Of a stretch of DNA of 64,000 nucleotides, positions 24,052-36,351 are shown in pieces. The position numbers and the translations under genes are program-made. Under the pieces are notes generated by a model. It had not been told where the DNA came from, did no database searches, and saw only the letters and a program-made list of their open reading frames with translations. The DNA is from Diphasiastrum complanatum (taxonomy: Eukaryota; Streptophyta; Lycopodiopsida; Lycopodiales; Lycopodiaceae). Numbering within the stretch: the first letter of the stretch is position 1; each line of letters begins with the position of its first letter. The stretch lies in assembly GCA_029204225.1 (NCBI GenBank), contig CM055107.1, forward strand, positions 28,669,410-28,733,409, given 5' to 3'.

Positions 24052-25008
24052 TGAAGAAACAAATTGTTTTTGGCCACAAAGCTATGATAGCTTTAGAGCT
24101 CAAGGCAGAAGAGAAACAAGGGAGCTGCGTGGTCACGAATAGAAAAGCTTTGAGGATCGAAGACATGAAGACGACGGTCAAACGAACACAAACACAAACA
24201 CAAACACGAACACAAACACGAAGATAAAAGGTTCATGGACGCAAGATGACCTAATTACAAAGACAAAGGCACAAGAAGACACAAAGACCCAAGTGACGAC
24301 GGATCTCCACGCGTGAAAGGACAGATGAGACCGCGGAAGTACCAGGAGGACATCATCCTCTCCGGAGACTGACAGGATACCGTTAGGACGTGCCTAATCA
24401 GCCGTTCTTGTAATCTCCTGATTTGCTAATTGGGTCCTCCTCTCTAGATACATGTAGATCCTGATTATTATTTATGCAGTCGTAGTAGATTGGCAATATA
24501 CCAATGTAAGCTGAGCACTGTGTAGCCAACAAGCTAAGGTTCAAAAAGTCCACTAGTCAGCATGACAAGTTTTTTTTTTTTTTTTTGTTTTTTCATGAAA
24601 GATAGAGTTTCTTTTGCACCAACGTGCTGTGTAGTCTGTCACAACAACACTTAAGAAATTCTCTAATAATACAGTAGATGTTTTATGCAGAAGAGTTTCT
24701 TGTCTTGAACATGATCGAATGCTTAATTGTTTGATTGTTGTATGTTTGTAATCAACTGGTTTTCAATCTTATTTCGCACACTGGTTTTACCTTGTCGAAT
24801 GCATAAGTAAATTCTATGTAGGTCAACAGTGTTTGTCCTCACTTTGGAGGATTCTAGATCCTGTCACAGAGGGCAGTAGACCCGAGGACAAAATCGAATT
24901 TCATCTAGGTTTGTTTCTGTGAGAATCTGAACAGCGGGTATCAGAGGATGAAACAATTCGTGTCTGGATACCCACTGCACCCTTTATTGAATAGGAGATT
25001 TTCCAACA
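24052..25008 (+). repeat. 5' LTR of D
   Basis: 957 bp, from TGAAGAAACA to TTTTCCAACA. It contains a hexamer-like run (AACACAAACACG...) near 24186-24222 and a T tract near 24570. It ends immediately before the primer-binding site. Confidence 0.92.
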
Positions 25009-25009
25009 G

Positions 25010-25021
25010 TTGTATCAGAGC
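25010..25021 (+). other. Primer-binding site of D
   Basis: TTGTATCAGAGC differs by one base from the standard tRNA-iMet complement TGGTATCAGAGC and lies one base after the LTR end. Confidence 0.85.
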
Positions 25022-25110
25022 TATGATAGGCTCATATTTGAGACCTGATATAGCTAAAGAGCTATCAGATCTAGGAGACAAGCATTCCGAACAAGATCCA
25101 GAAAGAACAT

Positions 25111-26060
25111 ATGAAGAACACAATCTACAACAATGACATCGATCAACAATATACAGTTGAAGATCTGCACAATCCTCGACTCAATTGGGTCGAACTTCCT
25201 AGCATGGAGGATAAAGACCTCTCTCATATTGAAGGGAGAAGGGCTATGGCCCTGGGTAGACGGCACCGAAGAGATGCCCACAACTACTGGCAAAGAGCTA
25301 CGAGAATAGAGAGAGAAGAACGACAAGGCAGTAGTCGTGTTGTCATCATCCATCGAAGATAGCCTGACGCTTGACCTCATGACACTCTCTAATGCAAGAG
25401 AGATGTGAGATACATTTCTTACCAGATTTCAGACGAAATCATGCAGCCAGATCATGCGTATTGAAGATCAACTGACAAATCTGCGATGGGATGGCAGAGA
25501 CTTTACCTCTTTTATCAAAAAGATGAAGGATCTGTTCCTTTCATTACACAATGCCGGAATGGAGAATGCAGTATCAGCAGAGAAGCAACTCACCTACCTG
25601 TTAAGAGCTTTACCAAGATCTTTCCAGACAACCCGAACATTGCTAGCGAAGGATCCAACAATGACACTCGAAAAGGCAGTGATCGAGATTCGAGAAGAAG
25701 TCGAAACCCGTGCCTTGATCACAAGGACGTTTTTGATCAAGCTCTCTACAACAACAAGGAGAAGCCAAAGAAGCAGTTCAAGCCTAATAAGGAGTTAGAA
25801 CAAAAGCATGATCGAGACCAACAATCAGAGGGAGCCAACAAAGGCGGTTTGAAGAACAAAGGAAAGCCTAAACAACAGAATGGCGACAAGAAAACATGCA
25901 TGAGATGCAGACGCGAAGGACATATTGTCGATTCGTGCTAGCTCAATTCGAAGATTGAGTGTATCCATTGCCAGAAGAAGGGTCATGCAGCCATGGATTG
26001 CTACCAGAACTTGAGGAACAAGCAGCCTCAAGGGAAACGGGAGAACAATAATAGTTCCCC
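25111..26060 (+). pseudogene. Copia D gag with two zinc knuckles
   Basis: Frames at 25111-25362, 25454-25798 and 25486-25941 together cover a degenerate Gag. Recognisable parts are the helical core (QLTNLRWDGRDFTSFIKKMKDL, LTYLLRALPRSFQT), a Lys-rich stretch, and two CCHC knuckles: CMRCRREGHIVDSC (25897-25938) and CIHCQKKGHAAMDC (25960-26001). An in-frame TAG separates the knuckles. Two knuckles are unusual beside the single knuckle in copia elements A and E of this window. Confidence 0.75.
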
Positions 26061-26089
26061 CTATGTTGAAGAGCCAGAAAGTTCGAAGA

Positions 26090-26230
26090 TGGGCAAAGAT
26101 AGGTCAAATAGTGGAAATTCGATGGCCTATCTGTGTACAGACTTGTGTGCAGCCTCACATTTGACACCCAAGAGGCGATCCTTGATTCATGAGCTACTTC
26201 ACACTTCGTTACATCAAGACGAATATTGTC
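26090..26230 (+). pseudogene. Copia D protease, active site altered
   Basis: The usual aspartic protease signature D(S/T)GA..H.T is represented by DLCAASHLTPKR (Asp codon 26140-26142). Asp is kept, but the Ser/Thr and Gly positions are Leu and Cys. This would abolish activity. Confidence 0.7.
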
Positions 26231-27476
26231 TAATTTTCGAAGTACTGATCCATCAAGATTCATAGCACTTGGAGATGGATCAAAACACCGAGTAAATGGT
26301 ATTGGTTTGTTATGGCTCAATACAAACAACAGAGACCAAGGACTTGAAAATATTCTCTTCGTACCCACACTGCAACAAGATTTGCTATCAGTAGCAAAGA
26401 TAGCAGATGCTGGGATGTGTGTGATGTTTTCAAACGAAACATGTAATGTCGGTGAAGCCAGCACCAGTACGTTGATCACAAAAGGAAGACGCAAAGGCAA
26501 CCTGTATCATTTGAGGGTACACCTACCAACAGATCAAGCACATCAAGCCCATGATTCTGCAGATGTTCTATGGCATAGGCGACTATGTCACATGAACTCA
26601 ATAACATTGTATCAAGCAAGCCAACATGGAGCTATAACAGGAGTAAGCATCTCGAATGCAACTAGTTCGACCACTTGTGACACGTGCATGAGAGGGAAGA
26701 TGTCCCGAACGTCATTTACCAGAGATTCCTACAGAACAACAAAGATTTTGGAGCTGGTACATTCGAACATATGTGGATCTTTTGATGTGATCTCAGTAGG
26801 AGGCTCAAAGTACTATATAACCTTCATTGATGACTATAGTAAGTTCGTCCGAGTCTACTTTATTCACAACAAATCAGAGGCATTCGACAAGTTCACATAA
26901 TATGTGAACTGGGCAAAAAGATGCACAGGAAACAAGGTGAAGCAGATCAGAATAAATCTTGGTGGAGAGTACATCTCAAACTGATTCACTGAATTTTGCA
27001 ATGATCGAAGAATCCTTCATAGAAGGACAACATCCTATGCACCGCAGCACAATGGTGTTGTAGAAAGAAAAAACAGGACTCTCATGGAAGCCGCAAAGTG
27101 CATGATGGCCTATTCGAAGGCACCAAGAGTGCTATGGGCTGAAGAAGTAGCTACAACTGCCTACATCCAAAACAAGATAGGCAAATCAGGTGTTCCTCAC
27201 ATGACACCACACAAACTATGGTGGAGTAGAAAACTCAATCTGACACATGTTTGGATTTGTGGCTGTGCAGCTTATGCACATACTCCTGATAAGCTTCGAA
27301 AGAAGCTCGACGAGAAGGTCGAATCAGGATACCTCGTTGGATATGACAACCATTCGTCATACTACATGATCTACACGCCAGAAACGAATCTAGTGAAGAC
27401 TGTCAAAGACGTCAAGTTCGATGAGACCAAAACAATGGTCGACAATGATTCTGCCAACTATGAAGTCCTAGGAAAG
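26226..27476 (+). pseudogene. Copia D integrase
   Basis: It contains the pre-integrase segment (FVPTLQQDLLSVAKI, GNLYHLRV), the HHCC region (WHRRLCHMN ... CDTCMRGK) and the core. The first catalytic Asp is Asn (HSNICG), the second site reads INLGGEY instead of the usual SDNGGEY, and the Glu is kept (NGVVERKN). Stops at about 26898 and 26982 interrupt it. The C-terminal part (27084-27476) runs through CAAYAHTPDKLRKKLDEK to the VKDVKFDE motif and is open. Confidence 0.85.
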
Positions 27477-27716
27477 TAGTATTATGACCTGCCAACCATG
27501 ACAGAGGGAGCAAAATTCGAACAGTTAGACGAAGATGTTCGAGCTCCACATCAGTTGAGCGATGAATCAGATGAAGAAAGGTCTGCCCGCTGCTAGAACT
27601 CCTGTAAACCGAGATGGTTCCATATCTAGCCAAAGAGATAAAGAGATGGTTCCATTTCAGTACTAGAAGAATCTCCCAGGAGATCAACGAGAGAGCGAAG
27701 AGCGCCAACAAGATTT

Positions 27717-28770
27717 GTGCCAGGCAAGTCAGCTTCTATATCCGAAGAATTTTGTGGATTCAGTGGCGAACCACAAACATTCGAGAAAGCCATCGACAGT
27801 CAAGAGAAGGACAAATGGATCCAAGCCATGAACAAAGAAATTGAATCCATGAAGAAGAATGAGGTATGGACACTGCAACCAATACCAGAGAAACAAAAAA
27901 TAGTGCAATGCAAATGGGTTTACAAACTCAATTATGGACCAAATGGAGATGCTTCGAGATACAAGGCCAGACTTGTAGCGAAGGATTTTTCTCAGAAGTA
28001 CGACATCGACTACATTGACCTTCTCTCCAGTGGTGAAACATGCTTTCTTACGCCTACTATTTGCATATGCAGTTGTATACGACCTCAAGATTCACATCGT
28101 TGATGAGAAAACAACATTCCTACATGACGAATTAGATGAAGAGGTCTACATGGATCAACCTCCAGGTTATACCTCCGAATCACTTCCTACCTATGCATGC
28201 CAAATGTACATGAGTATCTATGGTCTGAAGCAATCAGTCCGACAATGGTATAAGAAGAAAGATCAAGCCCTAAGATCCTTAGGATTCAAGCCATTGATAG
28301 CTGATTCCAATGTTTATGTGAGAATCACAGATGGGAAGATCATCATTGTTGCTGTGTATGTGGACGACACCTTGATACTATGCAGAAGCGAAGGTCTGAT
28401 TGCAGGAGTGAAGAATGAGGTCTCGAAACATTTCAAGATAACAGACCTAGGAGAAGCCAGATGTTATCTAGGCTTGCAGATTGACCGCAACTATGATGAA
28501 GGAAAGCTATACCTTCATCAATCAAGGTACACTCAGAAAATCCTAGATGATTTTAGGATGATAGATTGCAAAGGGGCAAATAACCCAATGCTTGCAGGGA
28601 CAGTCCTGACGAACAGAGATTGTTCGAAGATAGAAGAAGAGCAGGAGATGATGCAGAACACATCTTACATGAGGCTGATCGGATCTTTGATGTATCTAAT
28701 AGACAACACATGCCCCAACATTGCTAATGCCTTGTTTAGAATGAGTCAATCAGCACGAATCCAGGCTTAG
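27717..28770 (+). pseudogene. Copia D reverse transcriptase
   Basis: The N-terminal part (27717-28010) has KWIQAMNKEIESMKKN, CKWVYKLNYGPNGDASRYKARLVAKDFSQ. A frameshift near 28010 leads to TFSPVVKHAFLRLLFAYA, then MDQPPGYTSE, SIYGLKQSVRQW and the intact YVDD box (28357-28368). The first catalytic Asp motif (normally MDVKTAFL) reads VDEKTTFL. It continues to the GSLMYL motif and stops at 28768, before RNase H. Confidence 0.88.
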
Positions 28771-29330
28771 CACACTGGAAGTTCACAAAGCGAATCTTAC
28801 ACTACCTTCAGCAGACGAGGGATTATGGGCTGTGTTATTCTCGTGATGCAAGTTTCCAGATGCACTCCTACACTAATACTAGTTGGGCTTCTCTCAAAGA
28901 CGACTGTAAAAGTGTCTCAAGAGGGTGCACCATTGCAACAGACGCTGCAATTCTCTGGGTCAGCAAGAAGTAGACCATTATAGCTCAATCATCCTGTGAA
29001 ACAGAATACATTGCAACTGTGAAGATGGCCAATGAAACTATATGGATGAGACAGTTCCTCGACGGACTGGGTGAAACCAACCAAGAACCACTGATTCTAT
29101 AGATGGACAATGCTTTTGTAATTCACCTGACGAAGGATCTCGTGTTTCACTCAAGGACAAAACACATCGCAATCAAGTATCACTTGATAAGGGACATGGT
29201 CACTAGAAGGGAATTGAAGACCAAGTTCATTGGCATGAAGCAAATGGTGGCGGACATCTTCACCAAGGCCCTACACAAAGGTTTGTTTGATAGGCAGAGG
29301 AAGAGTCTAGGAGTTATAGAGCTACCACTT
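28771..29330 (+). pseudogene. Copia D RNase H
   Basis: Degenerate but clear: HWKFTKRILHYLQQTRDYGL, IAQSSCETEYIATVKMANETIWMRQFL, then MDNAFVIHLTKDLVFHSRTKHIAIKYH and MVADIFTKALHKGLF. Stops occur at about 28974 and 29101. It ends just before the polypurine tract. Confidence 0.85.
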
Positions 29331-29343
29331 TTTGAGAGGGAGC

Positions 29344-30280
29344 TGAAGAAACATATTGTTTCTGGCCAAAAAACTATGATAGCTTTAGAGCTCAAGGCAG
29401 AAGAGAAACAAGGGAGCTGCATGGTCGCGAACAGAAAAGCTTCAAGGATCGAAGACATGAAGATGACGGTCAAATGAACACGAACACAAACACGAACACG
29501 AAGATAAAAGGTCCGTGGACCCAAGGTGACCTAATGACAAAGCCAAAGGCACAAGAAGACACAAATATCCAAGCGACAGCGGATCTCTACGCGTGAAAGG
29601 ACAGATGAGATCATGGAAGTACCAAGGGGACGTCATCCTTTAGAGACTGACATGATACCATTAGGACGTGCCTAATCAGCCATTCTTGTAATCTCCTGAT
29701 TTGCTAATCGTGTTCTTTTCTCTACATACATGTAGATTTTGATTATTAATTATGCAGTCGTAGTAGGTTGGCAATATACCAATGTAAGCTGAGACTGTGT
29801 AGCCAGCAAGCTAAGGTTCAAGAAGTCTGCTAGTTAGCGCGACAAGTTTTTTTTTTTTTTTCTTTCATGAAAGATAGAGTTTCTTTCACGCCGACGCGCT
29901 ATGCGGTCTGTCACAACAACGCTTAAGGAATTCTTTGATAATGTAGTAGATATTTTATGCAGAAGAGTTTCTTGTCTTGAACATGATCGAATGCTTAATT
30001 GTCTGATAGTTGTATGTTTGTAATCAATTGGTTTTCAATCCTATTTCGCACACTGGTTTTATCTTGTCAAATGCATAAGTAAATTCTACGTAGGTCAACA
30101 ATGTTTGTCTTCACTTTGGAGGAGTGTAGATCCTGTCACAAAAGGCAGTAGACCCAAGGACAAAATCGAATTCCATCTAGGTCTGTTTCTGTGAGAATCT
30201 GAACAACGGGTATCAGAGGACGAAACAATTTGTGTCTGGATACCCACTGCACCCTTTATCGGGCAAGAGATTTCCCAATA
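29344..30280 (+). repeat. 3' LTR of D
   Basis: 937 bp, colinear with 24052-25008. Its last dinucleotide is TA where the 5' LTR has CA, consistent with a point change. TCTTT follows at once. Confidence 0.92.
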
Positions 30281-30285
30281 TCTTT

Positions 30286-31214
30286 TGTGGTTATCATTTA
30301 GTAAAACCCAGGTTATCTCTTATGCTTAGATAGGCCTTGGATAAATGATGTCTACTATCACTCATATTGAAATGATTCAAGGAGAAAGTCTTGGAAATAA
30401 TAGAGTGAATCCATTTAGGGAAGGCACTTATTATTGACTTTTCAGATATTTTCATATGTCATCTCTCCAGTTAAGTTTTTGTAAGAAATTTAGGAGTTTC
30501 TTCATAAAGGAGGGGTGAAGTGGTGTGTTAAAGACTACCAAAAGATCTGTTGGTTGCATACTATTTGGAAAAACTAGATGTATAGAAATGTGATTATCTG
30601 AAAGTATTTTTAGACAAATCTAGAGTAAGACACAAGGCTAGAACTTTTGTAATGAGAGGAATTTTCTAGGGATTGTGAAGAACAATTTGGAACTAGAAAT
30701 GGTTTGGAATTAGAAATCATTACTAGTAGTACTAAGTAAGATCGAAAGTTACTAGTCCCAGTTTGTAGGGGATAGAAGTAAGTTTGATCATAGAATGTCT
30801 GTATTGAATCAACCTAATCTTAGTTGGAGTACTAGGATTAGGGAGGGGTTGATTGAGATTTTTGTGCTAAGATGTAAGTGGGTTGGAAAACTTGTGAGAA
30901 GAGGATGCGTTCTCAGACTCAAAGATTTCCCAAATATGTTATTCACACATGAGAAATGGAATTGTATGAGCTACAAGATTCTTAGTGAGATATGAGAGTA
31001 ACATATGCGGATTTTGGAGGAATTTGTCAAATAAGGACATCTGTGTTTATGTCCTGGGTCATAGTGAGATTATTTTCATATGTGCACGATTAATGTTGTA
31101 TGGATCTACTATGTATTCCTAGTTACTAGGGTTATTTGGTGCACTTAACCTAGTCGGTGAACATAGAAATATGATCAAGTATTGTGTTGAACAATTACTT
31201 GTAGAGTTAACATA
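30286..31214. other. Spacer right of D, continuous with 23240-24046
   Basis: Removing D and one TCTTT rejoins this stretch with the sequence ending at 24051. It has no recognised coding content. Confidence 0.5.
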
Positions 31215-32505
31215 TTTTGTTTTGTAACTTAAAAGTGATTTGGATAAGGATCTAAATGTGGTGTTGTACGGTACAATTAAGATATGCACCTAGACATTTG
31301 AGATTTCTGAATCATTGGAATTATCTTGAGCGTTTGGGTAACTCTTGTGAAAAGTTAATTAGTGTGATGAACAATGTGAAGAGAATTCACTAGAAACTAT
31401 TTCTTTATATATGTTGCTTGTAAGATGCATGATTTATGAATCATTCTGATTCATCCAGGAAAGTTATGTGCATATATATAAGAATTCTTGGTGAGTATTT
31501 CTCAAGTTAGAAATAGACTCAGTTCATGAGTGATTGTATCCCAGAGTGCTCAATTGGATAACGATTCATAATGGTTCCAAGAATGACAACTGAATTTTTA
31601 GGAAATTCAGCGGAACTTTGGATATCTAGGATTCAGTTCTAGACCATAATCTGAAGTTTTTAGTGGATGAAGATGGTTATTGATACCGTTTTGGTATGCT
31701 TTCTATATTTGATTACATGATGGGTTGGAATTTGGATAACTCACATTTTGATTTAGAATCCAGTTTGAGGAATATTGTTAAAATCCAATATCTCCAAGAT
31801 GGTGAAGATTTCAAAATGATTCTTATATGTTTCTTGAGTTATGTATTAGACATAAACTCCAGTATCCTTTAGAAATTTAGTATCGTTTAGATTCCAAAAA
31901 ATATGATTGACAAATCATAGGAATCTGTGAGTAACGAATCATAAATGGATACTTAATTAGAGGATAATTTGGAAATCTACGGATTCTCAAGTATGTCGAG
32001 TGATTCCCAGTATATCAAATGAGTTGAGATTTTAGATATTTTGAAAGTCTAAATATCTTTACTCCAGTATTTTATTGAGTCCTATGGATCTCACAGGCAT
32101 TTCTCGTTAAGTAAATTATTTTTACTTAAGGAGAGTTTTGCTTACTTTAGTGGATTGTATTATGTTACAGATTATAGTCTATAGATGTTTGTGTACGAGT
32201 TCAGTCTAAATCTCCTAATTTATAGGAGACAAATAAATCTATTGAGATTGAGATAGATTGCTAATTTCTTGCATGTGATGTTAGAAATAGAGCAATAACT
32301 TATAGATTAATTGCAGTGCTTTGGATTGAGTTATGGATGTCTGATGCTTGATGGATCTCCTAGAGATTTCGACTTGTTGTATTTCAAAATATTTGGATAT
32401 TCTAAGAATATTTGTACCAAGAAGCACTATTTTACTTCAAAGAATTGTGGACAAATTTTAGACTATAAGTAAAATGATTTTTTTTGGCTTTTGGACTTGA
32501 TCTTT
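31215..32505 (+). repeat. Dispersed repeat S, plus-strand arm
   Basis: It is the inverted partner of 14838-16060, colinear over about 1.2 kb with moderate similarity. The two arms are about 15 kb apart. No ORF is conserved between the arms. Confidence 0.75.
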
Positions 32506-34089
32506 GGAATAAAGGATTGATTTGCCAAAGGTAGTACATCAATCCAAAACAATTTTCTTAGAATTTTGGTGCTAGTAAGACAAAATTTGCTATTTTTTTG
32601 GCATTTACGCTAGTGGGCCTTGCAAGATATAGTAGCACATTGATGTGTTATGTTGGTGATTATTTGGGTGATTCAATTTTTTGATATTTCAGGATGATGA
32701 GTTTTTGAATCTATCAAAAAGTTGAGACTTGTTTATTGGGCGATGGGAGTTTGATATACTATTGCGAAGCCCTGCCTATATGTAGGAAATAATAACTAAA
32801 AAAAAATCAAGAGGTTTAAGTGTCATTACCCATTGGCTCGGAACAAGGTTAAAACTTAGAAGTAATTACTTGCATCACATACTCGAGCGACACGTATTTG
32901 TCGAAATTGCATATCACCAAGTAGTTTCAAGGTTTGTAGATTTCTAAACAAGGTGAGATCACAAGCATGAAAGATCAAGAGCATCTTTGCAATGCATGTT
33001 TAGAAATTAAAAAAAATAAATCTTGCAATCTAAAAGATTAAAACAAGAAGTTTTTTACTCAAACTCACCAAAAATAGAGATTGTCAACTTTGAAAGGAAT
33101 TGCCATGCCAGCGTGCCAAAGCTAAAATGCACTAGTTTTACTCATGAATTTGAGTTTTTAGTTTCATTCTACTAGTTTATCACTTCTATAAAATTCTAGT
33201 GGATGGTTATACTTTTGAAATTTGAGGTACATCATGCACTTCAAAGGCCCTTATGAATGTATTTTGGAGGCACCATCAAAGATGAAGCTCAATGTTTCGA
33301 CAAGACCATGGAATGAATGGGCCAAAATGATGTTGGATACTTCAAGGCTCAGCCACCAACGCTGAGGCTACACTAGGCTAGTAGTCATAGGTTACAATGT
33401 CGAAGTCTCACAGTGCACTACTCGAAAACTATGCACATTTTTTCATCTTTCAAAAACTTAAGTTTGAAGGACAAATTATACAAACGAACATCCCATGATG
33501 GGCACAAACTTTGCAGAAGAAGCTAATATAAAAACACATGAAGGGCAACCGCACTCGGACATGAAACTTCAACACTGAATTATGTATTAAGATGGAACAT
33601 GTCTTGAAAAAACATTCGGATTGCTGGAAAGGCCGTGCAGGCTCGAATACCAACCACTTAGTGACATGATACATGTAATGAGCTTACGTCCCTAAATGGC
33701 TTGTCCAGGTTGTATATATGTTGCGTATAACAATCACTAGTGTTCGGGAAGCCTTTTTTGAGTTGTCCTAAATACACCTGCATTATTTAAAGGTATCGTG
33801 GTTTTTTAAGGACTTCAGGAAAGGGTTTATTTGCCTGTCTAAAAAATCGTTAAGATTTTCATGATGTTGATTTTTGAGAAAAGATGTCGATTCCATCCCT
33901 GTATTGCACCGGCTTTTCCGAACAAGGGCAACCACTGACAACCACTGGTTGGTTCCGTAAAAAAAAATAGAAAAATAAAAAAAAACATTCCAAGAGGAAT
34001 GATGCTCTAGGGGAGTCTCATGTCTAAATTCCAATATGTTGTGAAGCCCCTAATGTTGTTGGTTCCCCCAGGTTGATACGCAATCCCCC
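32506..34089. other. Spacer upstream of the CONSTANS-like gene
   Basis: No conserved gene or transposon domain is seen. Confidence 0.5.
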
Positions 34090-34260
34090 GCCTACGTTTG
34101 ACCGCACAGGGGGCCAATCAATGGCTTGACTGCCACGTGTCGAGAAGCCGCGGTCAAATGGAACGGCAGTCGTTGGTGGACTGCGGGTCCCGTCAACCCC
34201 TTGAGGCTTGCTCCCTTTGTCCCTGGGCACAGATCTTTGATACAAAATATATTTGCTCCT
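34090..34260 (+). promoter_or_regulatory. Putative core promoter of the CONSTANS-like gene
   Basis: Visible elements in order: a CCAAT box (34114-34118), a TTGAC W-box core (34126-34130), a perfect G-box GCCACGTG (core CACGTG, 34134-34139), and a TATA-like AAAATATATTTG (34244-34254). Transcription would start roughly at 34275-34290. The 5' leader would be about 850 bp and contains several short upstream ORFs (for example from 34253). It also has a strong acceptor-like sequence (T-rich tract, CTAAT, TTGCAG ending at 34465), so a leader intron is possible. A G-box fits light or clock control, but that is inference. Confidence 0.5.
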
Positions 34261-35147
34261 CCTCGATCTCTCCGAAGAACAAAGGAATGCTGAATCTGTT
34301 CTGTTTTCGTATCTAGTGTCTGTGTGGGAAGGAAGGCGAAGGCGAAGGGGATGGGGGAGGAAGTTTGACTGCCTTTATTCTTTTTGTTCTTTTTGTTCTT
34401 TCGTCTTCTTTTATTTATTTTTTCATCTTCTGCGTCTTTTTTGCTGCTAATTTGCTGCCTTGCAGCTGCGGCGGAGTGGCTTCAGCTTTTGTCTTTGCTT
34501 GGCGATCCGATCCATTGTCTCTAGCGCCCCCCGTCCCACTTACAAATCCCACCTCCATTGCATTTGCTGCTCCATCATCATCGTCCTTGCTCTTCCTACT
34601 TTAACCGCTGCCTGCCATGTGTTGATTGTATGGTCAATTATCGGTCTGCTGTGTAGCTGAGTTTGTGGGTTGATCTGCTGTGAGCCTTACATATTGCACC
34701 ATCGTAAAGTATTAGTCTCATATGTGACTGAGTTTGTGTCTTGATTTGCTGTGAATGTGACTGAGTTTTCTGGCTTGATCTGCTGTGAGCCTTCAAAAGC
34801 AAGAAGAGGGTGAGCGAGGGATAGTTAAAGGCATGCTAAGATCAATCAAAAGAAAGCGCGTCTGTGGTTATCACTAGCCTTTGATAGACCCTTCTATCTT
34901 AAACCAGCTTAGTTCTAGATCCTTTAACTCAATTGTTTGAAGCTGTAGCGGTTACTATAATCGGGTTTAGTATCTACACAACAACTTAGCACTAATTCTT
35001 ATGAGCAACAGGAATGCGTGTAGCTGAAGAATTGTAGCAAAGCATTCGAAATCTTCTGGGCAACAGGAATACATTTGTAGCTGAAAATTGTTGCATAGCA
35101 GTTGAGATTTGACGTAAGAAGTTATCGTTGAAGTGAAGAACCGGATT

Positions 35148-36351
35148 ATGAAAGCTAGCGCAATGCCTCGAATGTGTGATGTGTGTGCGATCCTGAGCGC
35201 GGTGGCGTACTGCAAAGCTGACGCTGTATATGTATGCGCGGGTTGCGATGGAAAGATCCACGCTGCCAACAGGCCAGCGGCGTCACGGCATGAGCGAGTT
35301 TGGCTGTGCGAAGTGTGTGAATACGCCCCTGCTGCTGTTGTATGCAACGCTGATGCAGCCGCTCTGTGCTTAGCCTGCGACACAGACATCCACTCTTCAA
35401 ACCCATTCGCGCAGCGCCATGATCGCATACCTTTGAAGCCTTTCTTCGAGCTGCCGAGCATGGTGAAGCTCCCTCACGTTGATGCGACGGTACCATCTCT
35501 CGTGCAGCAAGTCGATCCCTCCAGCCTTCTACTAAAGAACAACAACAGCGATCAAAATGCAGTGAATTGGTTTCTCTCCGGCGGAAAGCTATTGATGGAG
35601 AACGATCCACCTAACGGCATCTCAACTCAAAGCGTAACCGAGAGCAGCTTATCCGCCACCACATTCGAGGAGGCACTTGCTAACTCTCAGCCAGATGGCG
35701 ACCTCCTCTCCATCATTCAGCCATATCTGGAGGCAGATCGCCACTCACTATCCTCCGCTGCATTTCATCTGCAAAGGCCATCTCTTTTCACTGGTGGAGA
35801 ATTCTGCCCAAAAGGTGTAGCTCGTGATGGAGGAAGCTCTCTCAGCAAAAGCGTAAGCATCCATATGCATTTTGCAGCATGATAGTTGCAGTAAAGGCTT
35901 TATTCTATGATTTTAAGATATACATGAGGATGCTCATGCGTTGTTTCAGATTTTACGCTTTCAATTCCTTGTATGCTAATACTACTGTACGCGTGATCCT
36001 CAGCTGTCATCTACCACAACGGAAATGATGCTAGTGGCAGAATCAAGCTCGACGGAATCTTCCAGGCCGATGAACAAGACGAAATCACCGGTGGAAGTGG
36101 GTGCCAAAGCACAACCTCCGCGGGGCTCAGAGGCTGTTGGGGAGAGAGCAGCGAGGGTGATGAGATACAAGGAAAAGCGCAAAACGAGAAGATTTGAGAA
36201 GACAGTGAGGTACATATCAAGGAAAGCTTTCGCTGAGATAAGGCCGAGGGTCAAAGGGAGGTTTGTGAAGAGCACAGATGTCATAGAGCAGCTCCATGCC
36301 TCCTCGCACAACATGGGCTTCGGACTCCACTCCATTGAGGCTTGCATATGA
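35148..36351 (+). CDS. COL: CONSTANS-like zinc-finger transcription factor (two B-boxes, CCT)
   Basis: The CDS is join(35148..35852, 36004..36351), 350 residues. The intron 35853-36003 starts GTAAGC and ends CAG, in phase 0. B-box 1 has Cys/His at residues 10, 13, 22, 30, 33, 38 and 48; B-box 2 follows at 54-91 ([19 protein letters not shown]). The middle (about 95-280) is acidic and Ser-rich without known motifs. The CCT domain is at about 283-326 ([34 protein letters not shown]). Two B-boxes plus CCT and a single intron fit the COL1-5 class. Such proteins act in the nucleus; the CCT contacts NF-Y and CORE-type DNA. The first Met (35148) was chosen; Mets at 35163 and 35172 are alternatives. 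The C-terminus ends [11 protein letters not shown], and I do not see the VP pair typical of COP1-binding CO tails. The gene looks intact. Confidence 0.93.

Larger units (their letters stand above)
24047..30285 (+). mobile_element. Complete Ty1/copia retrotransposon D with 5-bp target duplication
   Basis: Two direct LTRs (24052-25008, 29344-30280) begin TGAAGAAACA and are flanked by a perfect duplication TCTTT (24047-24051 and 30281-30285). A primer-binding site follows the left LTR, and a polypurine tract (GAGAGGGAGC, 29334-29343) precedes the right one. The internal region runs gag, protease, integrase, RT, RNase H, which is the copia order. All genes carry stops or frameshifts and several catalytic residues are lost, so D cannot move by itself. 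The LTRs are still clearly alike, with scattered substitutions and small indels, placing it younger than repeat S into which it inserted. Confidence 0.95.

Noticed and set aside
34967-35610. Antisense reading frames of up to about 160 codons opposite COL exon 1
   Set aside because: They are shadows of the strongly coding plus strand, where B-box Cys/His spacing and splice sites are clear.
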